Assembly (NCBI RefSeq): GCF_002277895.1
Contig: NZ_CP022998.1
Location: 434,001 to 498,000 of the forward strand
Length of the DNA: 64,000 nucleotides
Direction of reading: 5' to 3'
From: Rhizobium sp. 11515TR
Lineage (GTDB): Bacteria > Pseudomonadota > Alphaproteobacteria > Rhizobiales > Rhizobiaceae
Positions within the stretch are counted from its first letter, which is position 1. Each line of letters starts with the position of its first letter. Under the pieces are notes generated by a model that searched no databases, was not told where the DNA came from, and saw only the letters and a program-made list of their open reading frames with translations. Shown piece after piece: positions 44,943 through 54,558 of this stretch. The position numbers and the translations under genes are program-made.

Positions 44943-47243
44943 ATGCAAGCTCGCTCATCCAACTCCAGAATTGTGGATCTGATCGTTCAGTCCTGCGGCT
45001 ATGGCAAGGTCCTGGAGTGCAACCAGGGCACAGATTCGCTGCTACCGAAATTGCTGGAAGTTGGCGTCGATGGCTATGTCATCGGGCAATCCCAAACAGA
45101 CGTCAAACGGATGAATGCGAACTTTCCCGGCCGCTGCATTGAAGGTTCGCCTTTAAAGCTATCGTTTCCCGATGAGAGTTTTGAAACCATCGTCTCAATC
45201 GGCTGTCTCGAAAAGCTGGCCGCCGAGGATATCACGACAGCGCTGGGCGAGATGTATCGTGTCTCATCCCGCTATGTCTTTTTGCAGGTAGCGACCGGAC
45301 AGAGTGCAGAAGCCCCTTTGCCGCATGCGTCTCAAGACCGAACATGGTGGGAAACCCATTGCTTTGAAGCTGGCTTCCGCAAGCATCCGTTATTCTACCA
45401 GATCAACCCATATGAATCGTTGAACAGCGACGGTGCCCATATCCTGATCCCGCTCGAAAAGGTTCCTCGGGCAGCGCTGCAGCACTATGATTTGACCGTT
45501 CTCGTCGAGGAGCGTCTGCTGCATACGGACATGCTTCGCGAAACAGGCAGACGAAGTGACGCACATTGCATTCGCTATCACAAGGCGGCTGAATATATTC
45601 GCCCAGGCGACCGTGTGCTCGATGTCGCGTGTGGGCAGGGCTATGGGAGCCACATCCTCTATAGCCTATCGAAAGCCCGATCGGTGATCGGGATAGACCT
45701 TAGCGATTTCAGCATCGATTATGCAAATGCCCATTACGGCCGTTCGGACGCCGTCAGATTTGAGGTTGGAGATGCCCAGGCTCTCTCGCAGATACCTGAT
45801 AACAGCATCGATTTCATTACCGCGTTCGAGACCATAGAGCACGTTCCGGACCCCGATGCCTATCTGATCCAGCTGAAGCGCGTCCTCAAGCCCTCCGGAC
45901 GCTTGATGGTTTGTGCCCCGAATAACTGGGTTGATGAAACCGGCAAAGATCCCAATCCCTATCATCTCCACGTCTATACCTGGGAACGCCTTATCGACGA
46001 GTGCGGATTGTATTTCCTGCTGGAGAAGGGCTTTTTCCAGACGGCGGGCGGCGGTATGCGCTATCATCATTCGCCCCGCAGTTGGGTCGAAGTGCCGCCG
46101 CAGAAAGAACGCGAACAGGATGGCGAATGGGTCCTGCTTTTGTGCATGGCCGATCCGATGGCGGGCAAGGGCATAGCATATCAGGAGACGGCCTGGAGTC
46201 AGCCTGACTCATCGGACTTTCATGTATCGGCTTTTGCACGAGACTACGAAAATCCCTGGTTGGTGAGAGGCATGGTCGCGATCGGTATGCGCGCCCGTTC
46301 CGAGACGCTGCTGTCGAGCATGCAAGAGCAGGTGCTGAAAACAGCCAACCCCACCTCGGCCGACTTCGGAAGTGCCCTTTGCGGCCAAATCTATGCCGCG
46401 GCGCAACAAGACGGAGGCTCGGAAGCGCGCCTCCAGGAACTACAGGAAGCCGCTCTCCGTTACGCTGCCATTGCAACACCATCACCTCATCAGCTGCGAT
46501 GGCAGGTCTCCCTGCTGTTTTCTATCGGGGAAGCAGCAAGAAAACATGGCAAAGCCGACGTCGCGGCAGATTTTTATTCCAGATGCGCCGCAATCGACGT
46601 TGTGCCCTATAGTCCGCTGCTCGGAAACAAGACGCTTGATGCCCTTCATTGGCTAAGCATCTTTGCGCTCGCCAAAGGTGATGTCCAACAGGCACGGGCA
46701 CATCTGGAAAAAAGTATCGGAGAAGCGCAGCGCCTGATGTCCGCCTCCTGGCTGAACATCATCGGAACTCCGACAAAGCCGCTGCCTTTCGGCTTTCCGG
46801 AAGTATCCCAGCTGATGGATAGGGCGGCACGAGCCGCCTACATGCTGAATTCGCTAGATGATTACCGGACAAAACCGGGGCTTTTCCACTATGAAAGCCA
46901 AGGCTTTTTCGAAAGGCAATTAAGAGCAGCTGCCGCCAGAACACAAGAATTGGAGGCGACGGTCAGCTCACTTGCCCACGAGCTCATCAACATGGAAGCA
47001 TCAAGGCGGGAGCTCGGACAGCAAGTTGCCGAGACCGAAGCTCGTGCACAAGAGCTGGGGCATCAAGTCGCCGAAGTAGAAGCGCGCGCGCAAGAATTCG
47101 CGCGGCAAGTCGTAGCATTGAACGCTCAGAGGCTTGCCGGCAATACTGCGAGCAATCAGGGTTCATTGCGTTCACACATGGCGCGAGGCGTTCGTCTTAT
47201 TTCGCACCGAATTTCTAAGCTGATCTCGAAGAACAAGTCATGA
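44943..47243 (+). CDS. Methyltransferase with C-terminal coiled coil
   Basis: 766-residue protein. Residues 8-120 look like a degenerate SAM-methyltransferase fold (VLECNQGTD in place of the glycine motif). Residues about 222-340 are a canonical one (VLDVACGQGYGSHIL, FITAFETIEHVPDPD). A helical TPR-like part follows (about 480-640). Then comes a coiled coil with three 14-residue repeats (ELGQQVAETEARAQ-type, residues 690-731) and a basic amphipathic end (VRLISHRISKLISK). WbdD of E. coli has the same plan of methyltransferase plus coiled-coil ruler plus membrane-binding tail, but also a kinase that is absent here. Likely the chain terminator read by Wzt. Confidence 0.82.
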   Translation: MQARSSNSRIVDLIVQSCGYGKVLECNQGTDSLLPKLLEVGVDGYVIGQSQTDVKRMNANFPGRCIEGSPLKLSFPDESFETIVSIGCLEKLAAEDITTALGEMYRVSSRYVFLQVATGQSAEAPLPHASQDRTWWETHCFEAGFRKHPLFYQINPYESLNSDGAHILIPLEKVPRAALQHYDLTVLVEERLLHTDMLRETGRRSDAHCIRYHKAAEYIRPGDRVLDVACGQGYGSHILYSLSKARSVIGIDLSDFSIDYANAHYGRSDAVRFEVGDAQALSQIPDNSIDFITAFETIEHVPDPDAYLIQLKRVLKPSGRLMVCAPNNWVDETGKDPNPYHLHVYTWERLIDECGLYFLLEKGFFQTAGGGMRYHHSPRSWVEVPPQKEREQDGEWVLLLCMADPMAGKGIAYQETAWSQPDSSDFHVSAFARDYENPWLVRGMVAIGMRARSETLLSSMQEQVLKTANPTSADFGSALCGQIYAAAQQDGGSEARLQELQEAALRYAAIATPSPHQLRWQVSLLFSIGEAARKHGKADVAADFYSRCAAIDVVPYSPLLGNKTLDALHWLSIFALAKGDVQQARAHLEKSIGEAQRLMSASWLNIIGTPTKPLPFGFPEVSQLMDRAARAAYMLNSLDDYRTKPGLFHYESQGFFERQLRAAAARTQELEATVSSLAHELINMEASRRELGQQVAETEARAQELGHQVAEVEARAQEFARQVVALNAQRLAGNTASNQGSLRSHMARGVRLISHRISKLISKNKS

Positions 47244-50200
47244 CCAAAGCCACAACTACTGGCATCGTTATTGTTTCTTACAACGCTCCCGACGCGCTGA
47301 TTGCGACGCTGGCCAGTATAAGACGCGCGCATAATGACAATTCGACCAAGCTCATATTGGTGGACAACGCGTCCAATTCAGACGACCGGTGTAAGATACG
47401 AGAGGCAATTACGGCCCATATTTCGGAAGTAGGTAGTGGCTGGCGTTACATCGAGGAACCGGAAAACCTCGGCTTTTCAGGCGGCAACAATGTCGGCATC
47501 CGAGAATTTCTTGCTGACGATACGATAACCCACATCTGTCTACTAAATAGCGATGTGATCGTGACGGATCATTGGCTGGACAGAATGCTGGCGCATGGGA
47601 AAGATATCATCAGTTCCGTCACCAACAAAGCCGATAGCGAGCAATGCATACCGATCGATTACAGCGCAGAGTTGAGCGAATTCATCGGGGCTGGCACAAC
47701 GAAAATTTCTGAGGCGCCCTATCAGCGCGTGAAGAATTTCGCCGACCGCCGACACGAAGCCTGGCAAGGCAATCTGGTTGAGGCTGACGTCACGTTTTTC
47801 TGCGTCCTTCTGACCAGGGACGCTTGTCAGAACATCGGTCTTTTGGATGAAACATTCTTTCCCGGCGGCTTCGAGGATGACGATTATTGCCTTCGCGCCC
47901 GAAAGCTTGGCTACGATATCTTTCTGGCGCGCGATACGTTCATCCATCATTGGGGATCAGCTTCGTTCGGCAAGCTGCAATATGAATATTTCAGCGCCCG
48001 GGCCGAAAAGAACAAGCGCTATCTGGAGGAAAAGCACGGCTTCTGCTGGAGTAGGCGACCGGAAAAACCGATCGTCTCCTTTTGCATGGATGCGGCATTT
48101 GCCCTTGGCAAACCCGGCGATTCCGCATGCCGCTCCGATTTGGCGGCATACATGCGCAATCTCGACCATCAGATAGACTATTTTGAAACCGAGTTCCAAA
48201 ATCTCTCGGGGGCCTTCGAAGCCTATCGCGACCTCGCTTCGGAGGATCTGGCAAAGCGGGTGTCGGCGGCAGGGACATTTGGAGACGTAGTTGCCGCATG
48301 GACGCGTACAAAAACGACAATCGTCAAGCTCGTGAAGACCGCTTCGATCGCTGAGGAAAGCATCGCTACGATTACGGCCGACCTGAACAGTATAGCGGAG
48401 GCGGTCCACAATCGCGTCGAATGCAATTTTGCCGTCCATGACTTTGTCTCGACCCTCGAACGTGATGGCAAAGGCGCCACAGCAAGACTGCGTCGCCCCT
48501 CAAGCGTGGCGCCAACGGGCAGTCCCACCGGAAAAATTTCCAGGCTCATCTGGCTTGCGAGAAGAGGCATCGGGTTTCTGCGGCAGCTGGATGGTATCGT
48601 GTTTTTCGGGGGCTATTTTTACCCCGAGCGCCAGAGCGATGGCTATTTTCAGCGAATTCAGATTGTTGATCGGCTCTTCCGGGATCGTTGGCGCATTTAT
48701 GTCGAGAGCGAAGAGCTGACCGGCCGCAATGTATGGTTTGATCGCCCGGAAGCGAATGTTCTCGTACTGAGAGTGATGGGCAACAGAAAGCTGAAAATGC
48801 TGGTGCGGCTGCTAGCCGCCGCAGCGGTTCTTCGCACGCGCAAGATTTATTTCCATAGTGTATTGCGGATGTACGACAATCGCTTCGGCAAGTTTCTGCA
48901 TCTGCCCTTCATACGCAAGGCTGTCGACATCCATGGCGTGGTGCCGGAAGAATTCCGGATGCATGACGATTTTTACAGCGCACTCATCTATGACAAGCAG
49001 GAGCGCCTGGCAGTTCAAAAGGCCGGCATCGTGATTGTCGTCACGAAGGCAATGGAGAATTACCTCCGGCAGAAGTTTCGCGATGCGCTAAAGGCTCGAA
49101 GCATTTCGTTCCCGATGTTCCCGACCTTTGAGCCATCGATAGCGACGCGACCGCTGGAAAACGGAAAACCGATCGTCGTATACGCCGGGGGGCTACATCG
49201 CTGGCAACAGGTGCCGAAGATGATCGATGCAATCGCGAAAACTGCGGACCATTGCCAGCACCGCTTCTACACTCCGCAACCGGACGTGGTGAAGGCGATG
49301 CTATCGGCAAATCTGGTGGATTCCGTTGTGGTGGAATCGAAGACGCATGCCGAATTGATGGAGATCTATCCGCATTGCCACTACGGCTTCATCCTGCGCG
49401 AGGACAGTATCGTCAATAAGGTCGCCTGCCCCACCAAGCTCGTCGAATATCTGGCGATGGGGATCGTTCCCATTATCGATTCCGAAAATATCGGCGATTT
49501 TAAATCGCTCGGCATGCAGTACATTACGCTACCTGACTTCCTCGCGTCCGAATTACCAGATGAAAGCACCCGTGCCCGGATGGCGCATGAAAATCTGGCC
49601 GTTTACGAAAGGCTCCAAGAGGTCCGCCAATCAGGCGCAGAGCAGATCTACCAATTTTTCTCTCCGCAACGCGCGGCTACCATCCGTTCTCGCGTCGCAA
49701 CGAGATTACACCGCTCTCTTCCCCCTGAAACAATTGGCGGACGGTTCGCGCGCCGTTTCTGGCGGAAAATCTCCCCTACTGTCCGCAGACCTATTGTCGA
49801 GGCGACCGCCAGTGTCCCTTTGACAGATCTGATCAGCGTCCCACGCGAATGCGATATTCTCGTTCAGGTCGACAATTTTGAAGCCGGCGGGTTGGAGAAC
49901 GTCGTCCTTGATCTCAACGATACGCTTGCGAAGGCAAATTATAAAATCGTCCTTCTTGTGCTCGGTAATCGCGGAGCCGCAGTGGATCAGGCACGCCGCC
50001 GCGGTCAAAAGATAATTTGCCAAACCTATAGCCCGGTGGCCTATGAAAGGGTCATCGACCATCTCAAGCCGAAATTGATCCTCGCTCATTATTCGACGCA
50101 CGGATTGCAGGCTTGCAACGACAGGGATATTCCGTTCCTGCAAGTCATCCACAATGTCTACATGTGGTTTAATGAGCAGCAGCGGCAGGAGTTTTCCGAC

Positions 50201-51013
50201 AACGCCAAGCTTACGACCAAATTTATTGCCGTTTCCGACTATGTTCGAGATTACAGCATTTCCCGCCTCGGGGTTCCCGAGGAGAAATGCGTCGTCATTC
50301 CGAACGGTATAGATTTTGCGCCATTCCATGATTTTGTACCCTCCGAAGCGCGCGAGAGCCTTCGCGAGAAATACGGAATCAGAAAAGACGATTTCGTGTT
50401 TGTCGACATCGGTGCCGTAAATCATCAGAAAAATCATTTGGGCACGCTGAAGGCATTCGAGATCGCCGCGCGCGCATGCGAGAATGCCAAGCTCGCTATA
50501 TTGGGGCCAGTCTACGAGCCCGTTCTGATGGATGAGCTCAATGCGTACATTGCCGCCAAAGGCCTCGAAAAGAAAGTCATATACTGCGGAGCTGCGCCGC
50601 GGTCCCACGAACATTTCGCCATGGCTGACGCATTTGTCAGCGGCGCCTTCTTTGAAGGTGGTCAGCTTATTCTGCTTGAGGCTATCCGCTCAAATCTGCC
50701 TATCGCAACCAGCAGAGTTGGCTTCTCTTCTTCGTTTGAGGGACGTCCCGGAATCGAAGTTGTTCCGCCCCCTCAAGACATTGCGCAGTATCGAGGGGCG
50801 ATTTGGGAGTTGAAATCTACCGAAGAGTTCGAAAGCCGAATGGCGGATGCAATGATCCGCATCTGGACAAATCCCGTTCGCCCGAATTTCAGCGACGACG
50901 AACTAAACAAGCTTGAAAGAAGTACGAGTTATCAAAAATATAGCGCGCTCATGAAAGCGCAGCTAACACAAGACAAGGAATGCGCAACTGAATTTCAAAT
51001 TCGGATAGCATGA
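47240..51013 (+). CDS. Triple-domain glycosyltransferase (GT2-GT4-GT4)
   Basis: 1257 residues with three transferase units. Residues about 5-300: GT2 (GIVIVSYNAPDALIATL, ENLGFSGGNNVGIREF, DxD-like LLNSDV). About 440-790: GT4-like (YFYPERQSDGYFQRIQIVD, PIVVYAGGLHRW, ACPTKLVEYLAMGIVPII). About 860-1240: GT4 (VDNFEAGGLENVVLDL, VVIPNGIDFAPF, EGGQLILLEAIRSNLPIATS with the E-x7-E motif). Probably builds several linkages of the O-chain repeat in one polypeptide, at the cytoplasmic membrane face. Starts by ATGA overlap with the methyltransferase gene. Confidence 0.9.
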   Translation: MTKATTTGIVIVSYNAPDALIATLASIRRAHNDNSTKLILVDNASNSDDRCKIREAITAHISEVGSGWRYIEEPENLGFSGGNNVGIREFLADDTITHICLLNSDVIVTDHWLDRMLAHGKDIISSVTNKADSEQCIPIDYSAELSEFIGAGTTKISEAPYQRVKNFADRRHEAWQGNLVEADVTFFCVLLTRDACQNIGLLDETFFPGGFEDDDYCLRARKLGYDIFLARDTFIHHWGSASFGKLQYEYFSARAEKNKRYLEEKHGFCWSRRPEKPIVSFCMDAAFALGKPGDSACRSDLAAYMRNLDHQIDYFETEFQNLSGAFEAYRDLASEDLAKRVSAAGTFGDVVAAWTRTKTTIVKLVKTASIAEESIATITADLNSIAEAVHNRVECNFAVHDFVSTLERDGKGATARLRRPSSVAPTGSPTGKISRLIWLARRGIGFLRQLDGIVFFGGYFYPERQSDGYFQRIQIVDRLFRDRWRIYVESEELTGRNVWFDRPEANVLVLRVMGNRKLKMLVRLLAAAAVLRTRKIYFHSVLRMYDNRFGKFLHLPFIRKAVDIHGVVPEEFRMHDDFYSALIYDKQERLAVQKAGIVIVVTKAMENYLRQKFRDALKARSISFPMFPTFEPSIATRPLENGKPIVVYAGGLHRWQQVPKMIDAIAKTADHCQHRFYTPQPDVVKAMLSANLVDSVVVESKTHAELMEIYPHCHYGFILREDSIVNKVACPTKLVEYLAMGIVPIIDSENIGDFKSLGMQYITLPDFLASELPDESTRARMAHENLAVYERLQEVRQSGAEQIYQFFSPQRAATIRSRVATRLHRSLPPETIGGRFARRFWRKISPTVRRPIVEATASVPLTDLISVPRECDILVQVDNFEAGGLENVVLDLNDTLAKANYKIVLLVLGNRGAAVDQARRRGQKIICQTYSPVAYERVIDHLKPKLILAHYSTHGLQACNDRDIPFLQVIHNVYMWFNEQQRQEFSDNAKLTTKFIAVSDYVRDYSISRLGVPEEKCVVIPNGIDFAPFHDFVPSEARESLREKYGIRKDDFVFVDIGAVNHQKNHLGTLKAFEIAARACENAKLAILGPVYEPVLMDELNAYIAAKGLEKKVIYCGAAPRSHEHFAMADAFVSGAFFEGGQLILLEAIRSNLPIATSRVGFSSSFEGRPGIEVVPPPQDIAQYRGAIWELKSTEEFESRMADAMIRIWTNPVRPNFSDDELNKLERSTSYQKYSALMKAQLTQDKECATEFQIRIA

Positions 51014-52296
51014 TGTCTTATTGGCGTGGGATCGTTCGAAATTTTGCTTATGCTAGCTCCCGGAAAATATTCTGGGCGCTGCCGGCGCCGTTGCGCCATC
51101 ATCTGCATGGCTTTCGGCATTCTCTCGTGCGGTGGCTTCGCAAAGGAGGAAGCCAGGGGCAGCCACAGGCCGATGATATCGGCTGGGAGAGTTTTCGCGA
51201 CGGACCGCTCTCCAACAGGGGCTATCGCCTTGTCTTCATTCTGGAAGCCAGTATCGACTGGAAAGTAACTCTGTATCAACGACCACACCATATGGCGCTT
51301 GCGCTGGGGAGGCTTGACTGTCTGGTATTGTATCGGACGACAGGAGATGGCGTTGTCGGCTTTCGCCCCATTGAGAAGAACGTCTGGCTTACGAACGATC
51401 CGAACGTAGAATCAATTGACGGCGCAATTCGTTGTTTTTATAGCACTACCTTGTTCGCTGATGATCAAGAGCTCTTGTCCGCGAAGAGAAATGGATTCGT
51501 GATCTACGAATACATTGACCACATCGACGCCTCTATTTCTGGAGGCACGCATAGCCTCAAACGCCTTCTAAAGTTGAAACAAGGGGCGTTCGCGTATGCT
51601 GATCTTGTCGTTTCCTCCGCGAAATTGCTGCAGGACGAGGCTGTTCAAGCGAGAGGCGCATCCCGCTGTGTTTTCATTCCCAACGGTGTCGATGTTTCAC
51701 ACTATCGAAACGAAGCAAATGCTTCACACGACATCCCACACGCGTTGCGAGCGTTCAAAGAAAACCATCGCCATGTCGTCGGCTATTTCGGAGCGATAGC
51801 CCCATGGCTGTGGTATGAACTGATGGAGGACGTCAGCGAACTGATGCCCGATATCGGATTCGTCTTCATCGGGCCCGATTACAGCGGTTGTGTGCCGCAA
51901 CTTCCGCGCAAGGAAAACGTACTTTACTTGGGGCCTGTCGACTACAAAAATCTCCCGTCCCATGCACGCCTTTTCGATGTCTGTTTCATACCCTTCGTGA
52001 TGGGTGACATAGCGCGCTCCACGTCGCCGCTTAAGCTCTTCGAATATTTTGCTCTCGAGAAACCAGTCGTGGTAACGGGTGACATGCAGGAGTGCGTTGT
52101 GTATGAGGAGGTTTTCTCTGGCAACGATGCGGTGCAGTTTGCCCGAGCCATTGAAAATGCATTGAAAGTCCGGAATGATCCCTCATTTAAGCAGCGCTTG
52201 CGTGATCTTGCTGATGCGAACAAATGGGATATTCGGGCAGAAACTTACGTTTCTAAGATAGAATCCCTGATCGCAAGTGCCGATCCTGTTCTCTGA
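51010..52296 (+). CDS. Glycosyltransferase, GT4-like
   Basis: 428 residues with two Rossmann-like halves: KVTLYQRPHHMALALGRLD near the N-terminus, then CVFIPNGVDVSHYR, VVGYFGAIAPWLWYEL, and SPLKLFEYFALEKPVVVT, typical of GT4 retaining enzymes. Overlaps the triple transferase gene as ATGA. Acceptor and donor unknown. Confidence 0.87.
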   Translation: MMSYWRGIVRNFAYASSRKIFWALPAPLRHHLHGFRHSLVRWLRKGGSQGQPQADDIGWESFRDGPLSNRGYRLVFILEASIDWKVTLYQRPHHMALALGRLDCLVLYRTTGDGVVGFRPIEKNVWLTNDPNVESIDGAIRCFYSTTLFADDQELLSAKRNGFVIYEYIDHIDASISGGTHSLKRLLKLKQGAFAYADLVVSSAKLLQDEAVQARGASRCVFIPNGVDVSHYRNEANASHDIPHALRAFKENHRHVVGYFGAIAPWLWYELMEDVSELMPDIGFVFIGPDYSGCVPQLPRKENVLYLGPVDYKNLPSHARLFDVCFIPFVMGDIARSTSPLKLFEYFALEKPVVVTGDMQECVVYEEVFSGNDAVQFARAIENALKVRNDPSFKQRLRDLADANKWDIRAETYVSKIESLIASADPVL

Positions 52297-52303
52297 GGTT
52301 CCT

Positions 52304-53404
52304 ATGAAGAAAAAAGTCATCTGCGTTGTCGGCACGCGACCTGAAGCTATCAAGATGGCTCCAGTCATTCTGGCGCTGAAGCAAGAGGCTTGGTCCGATG
52401 TAAAAGTTCTGGCAACGGCGCAACACCGCCAAATGCTCGATCAAGTTCTGGAGTTCTTCCATATCAAGCCGGATATTGATTTGGACATCATGCGCCCAAA
52501 CCAAACTCTGGCTGGTTTGACCGCTCGCCTGCTTCTAGCCATCGACGAGGTTTTGGAAGCAGAAAAGCCCGATGTCGTCCTCGTTCAGGGTGATACGACG
52601 ACCGTGATGACTGTTGCTTTGGCGTGTTTCTATCGCCGTATTCCGATTGGACACGTCGAAGCAGGTTTGCGCACCTGGGATATCCAGAATCCTTTTCCCG
52701 AGGAGGCAAATCGTGTGATCGCGGGCAAACTCGCTAAGTGGCATTTCGCACCGACAGAAGTAGCACGGCAAAATCTTCTCAAGGAAGGCATTGCTGAAAG
52801 CGATGTGCTTGTCACCGGCAACACGGTGATAGACGCGCTGCTCATGACGGCATCAAGGCCGCTCAAGACCACGGTCCCCCTCGACGACAGCAAACGGTTG
52901 GTGATGGTGACGTCCCATCGGCGCGAGAACTTCGGGAAACCTTTCCGAGACATTTGCGAAGCGTTGAAGACTCTGGCAGAGCGCAACCCGGATGTACAAT
53001 TTCTCTATCCCGTTCATCCAAATCCCAACGTCAAGGATGTCGCGCACGAGATTTTGGAACCCATTTCCAATTTCATCCTGTGCGAACCGTTGGACTATGC
53101 GCCTTTTGTGGCTGCGATGAAGCGCGCGTACCTTATTCTGACGGATTCCGGCGGCGTCCAGGAAGAGGCGCCGGCACTCGGAAAACCGGTTCTGGTCTTG
53201 CGCGACGAAACCGAGCGGCCAGAAGCGGTCGAACAGGGGGTGGTGAAGCTTGTCGGGCCGAACTACGAGAATATCGTTCGTGAAGCGCAGCGGCTTCTGG
53301 ACGATGCGGGAGCATATAAGGAAATGGCACGAGGCGTCTCGCCCTATGGGGATGGTCTCGCCTCAAAGCGCATAACCGAAACCTTGCGAGAGTTCTTTTC
53401 TTGA
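52304..53404 (+). CDS. wecB: UDP-N-acetylglucosamine 2-epimerase
   Basis: Converts UDP-GlcNAc to UDP-ManNAc. 366 residues with GTRPEAIKMAPVI, HVEAGLRT, TSHRRENFG and DSGGVQEEAPALGKP, all family hallmarks. ATG 52304 has GAGG just upstream. Its presence implies ManNAc or a derivative in the exported glycan. A wecC-type dehydrogenase is not in the window. Confidence 0.95.
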   Translation: MKKKVICVVGTRPEAIKMAPVILALKQEAWSDVKVLATAQHRQMLDQVLEFFHIKPDIDLDIMRPNQTLAGLTARLLLAIDEVLEAEKPDVVLVQGDTTTVMTVALACFYRRIPIGHVEAGLRTWDIQNPFPEEANRVIAGKLAKWHFAPTEVARQNLLKEGIAESDVLVTGNTVIDALLMTASRPLKTTVPLDDSKRLVMVTSHRRENFGKPFRDICEALKTLAERNPDVQFLYPVHPNPNVKDVAHEILEPISNFILCEPLDYAPFVAAMKRAYLILTDSGGVQEEAPALGKPVLVLRDETERPEAVEQGVVKLVGPNYENIVREAQRLLDDAGAYKEMARGVSPYGDGLASKRITETLREFFS

Positions 53405-54558
53405 CGCGCCTAGTTTACCTCTCGCCTGTACCATGGGCCAGCTTTGCACAGCGACCTCACAAGTTTGCGGAATGGTTTCATTCGCGTACCGGCGGCCAGG
53501 TCCTTTGGATCGACCCATATCCGACTAGACTTCCAGGAATGGTTGACTTCAAACGCCGAAACGCACCTTCTGAGGGCAAATACACGAATCTACACGCGTG
53601 GATAGATGTCATTAAGCCGACGGCTATACCGATCGAGCCCGTACCGATGTTATCATCGATCAATAGGCTCATGTGGGCTCCGATATTTTCCCAGGTGAAG
53701 CACTTTGTGGAAGGGCACGACACGCTAATTGCGGCAGGAAAGCCGAGCCTTCTGGCGAGCCTTCTGATTTCAGAGCATCCAGATATACCATCCTTGTATG
53801 ACGCCATGGACGAATTTCCCGCATTCTATAGCGGCCTCTCAAAAGCGGTTATGAAAAGGCGGGAGAGGGTTATCGCGTTGAAATCCAGCCATATGTGGGT
53901 AAGTAGCACGCGGTTGCACGAACAATGGAGCAAACTGCGATCCAATCTCAGCTTCGTCCCCAACGGGCTTGAGCCAGCTTTGTATACGAACCTGAGAAAG
54001 ATTAGGAATGCCGAGGATAGGAAGATATTTGGCTACATCGGTACCATTGCTAAGTGGTTTGACTGGGAGTGGGTTGTTAAGTTGGCAAATATTCGACCGA
54101 ATGATATCATAAGATTGATCGGACCGAAATTTACTCCTGCGCCCGGATCGCTTCCGGCCAATATCGAACTTCTGCCTCCATGTGTACATGAGGAAGCCAT
54201 CAACGCTATGGTGAATTTCGATGTCGGCATTATCCCGTTCAAGAATAATCCTTTAACCGCCTCGGTCGATCCCATCAAATTCTACGAGTATCGGGCAATG
54301 GCGCTTCCTGTGATCTCAACGGATTTTGGTGAGATGTCACTGCGGCGAGGATCCCAAGGGACATTTATAAGTCGATCCCTAGAGGATATTGATCAGCTGG
54401 CGCGGGAGGCCTTGTTGCATCGGGATTCCCCTGAGTTCGCTCAGTCGTTCATTATGGAAAATGGGTGGCCTAGGCGATTCGATAGCGCAAAGCTCCCAAT
54501 GAAGAGCTATGATAGCGCAGTTATAGCGTCGTCGCCGGCTGAAGACAGTGAAGAATGA
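53401..54558 (+). CDS. Glycosyltransferase (GT4-like)
   Basis: 385 residues; start by TTG at 53401 overlapping the wecB stop as TTGA, with GAGAG upstream. N-terminal LVYLSPVPWASFAQRPHKFAE and C-terminal PIKFYEYRAMALPVISTDFG give the same overall plan as the GT at 51010. The two may be distant paralogues. Confidence 0.83.
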   Translation: MTRLVYLSPVPWASFAQRPHKFAEWFHSRTGGQVLWIDPYPTRLPGMVDFKRRNAPSEGKYTNLHAWIDVIKPTAIPIEPVPMLSSINRLMWAPIFSQVKHFVEGHDTLIAAGKPSLLASLLISEHPDIPSLYDAMDEFPAFYSGLSKAVMKRRERVIALKSSHMWVSSTRLHEQWSKLRSNLSFVPNGLEPALYTNLRKIRNAEDRKIFGYIGTIAKWFDWEWVVKLANIRPNDIIRLIGPKFTPAPGSLPANIELLPPCVHEEAINAMVNFDVGIIPFKNNPLTASVDPIKFYEYRAMALPVISTDFGEMSLRRGSQGTFISRSLEDIDQLAREALLHRDSPEFAQSFIMENGWPRRFDSAKLPMKSYDSAVIASSPAEDSEE

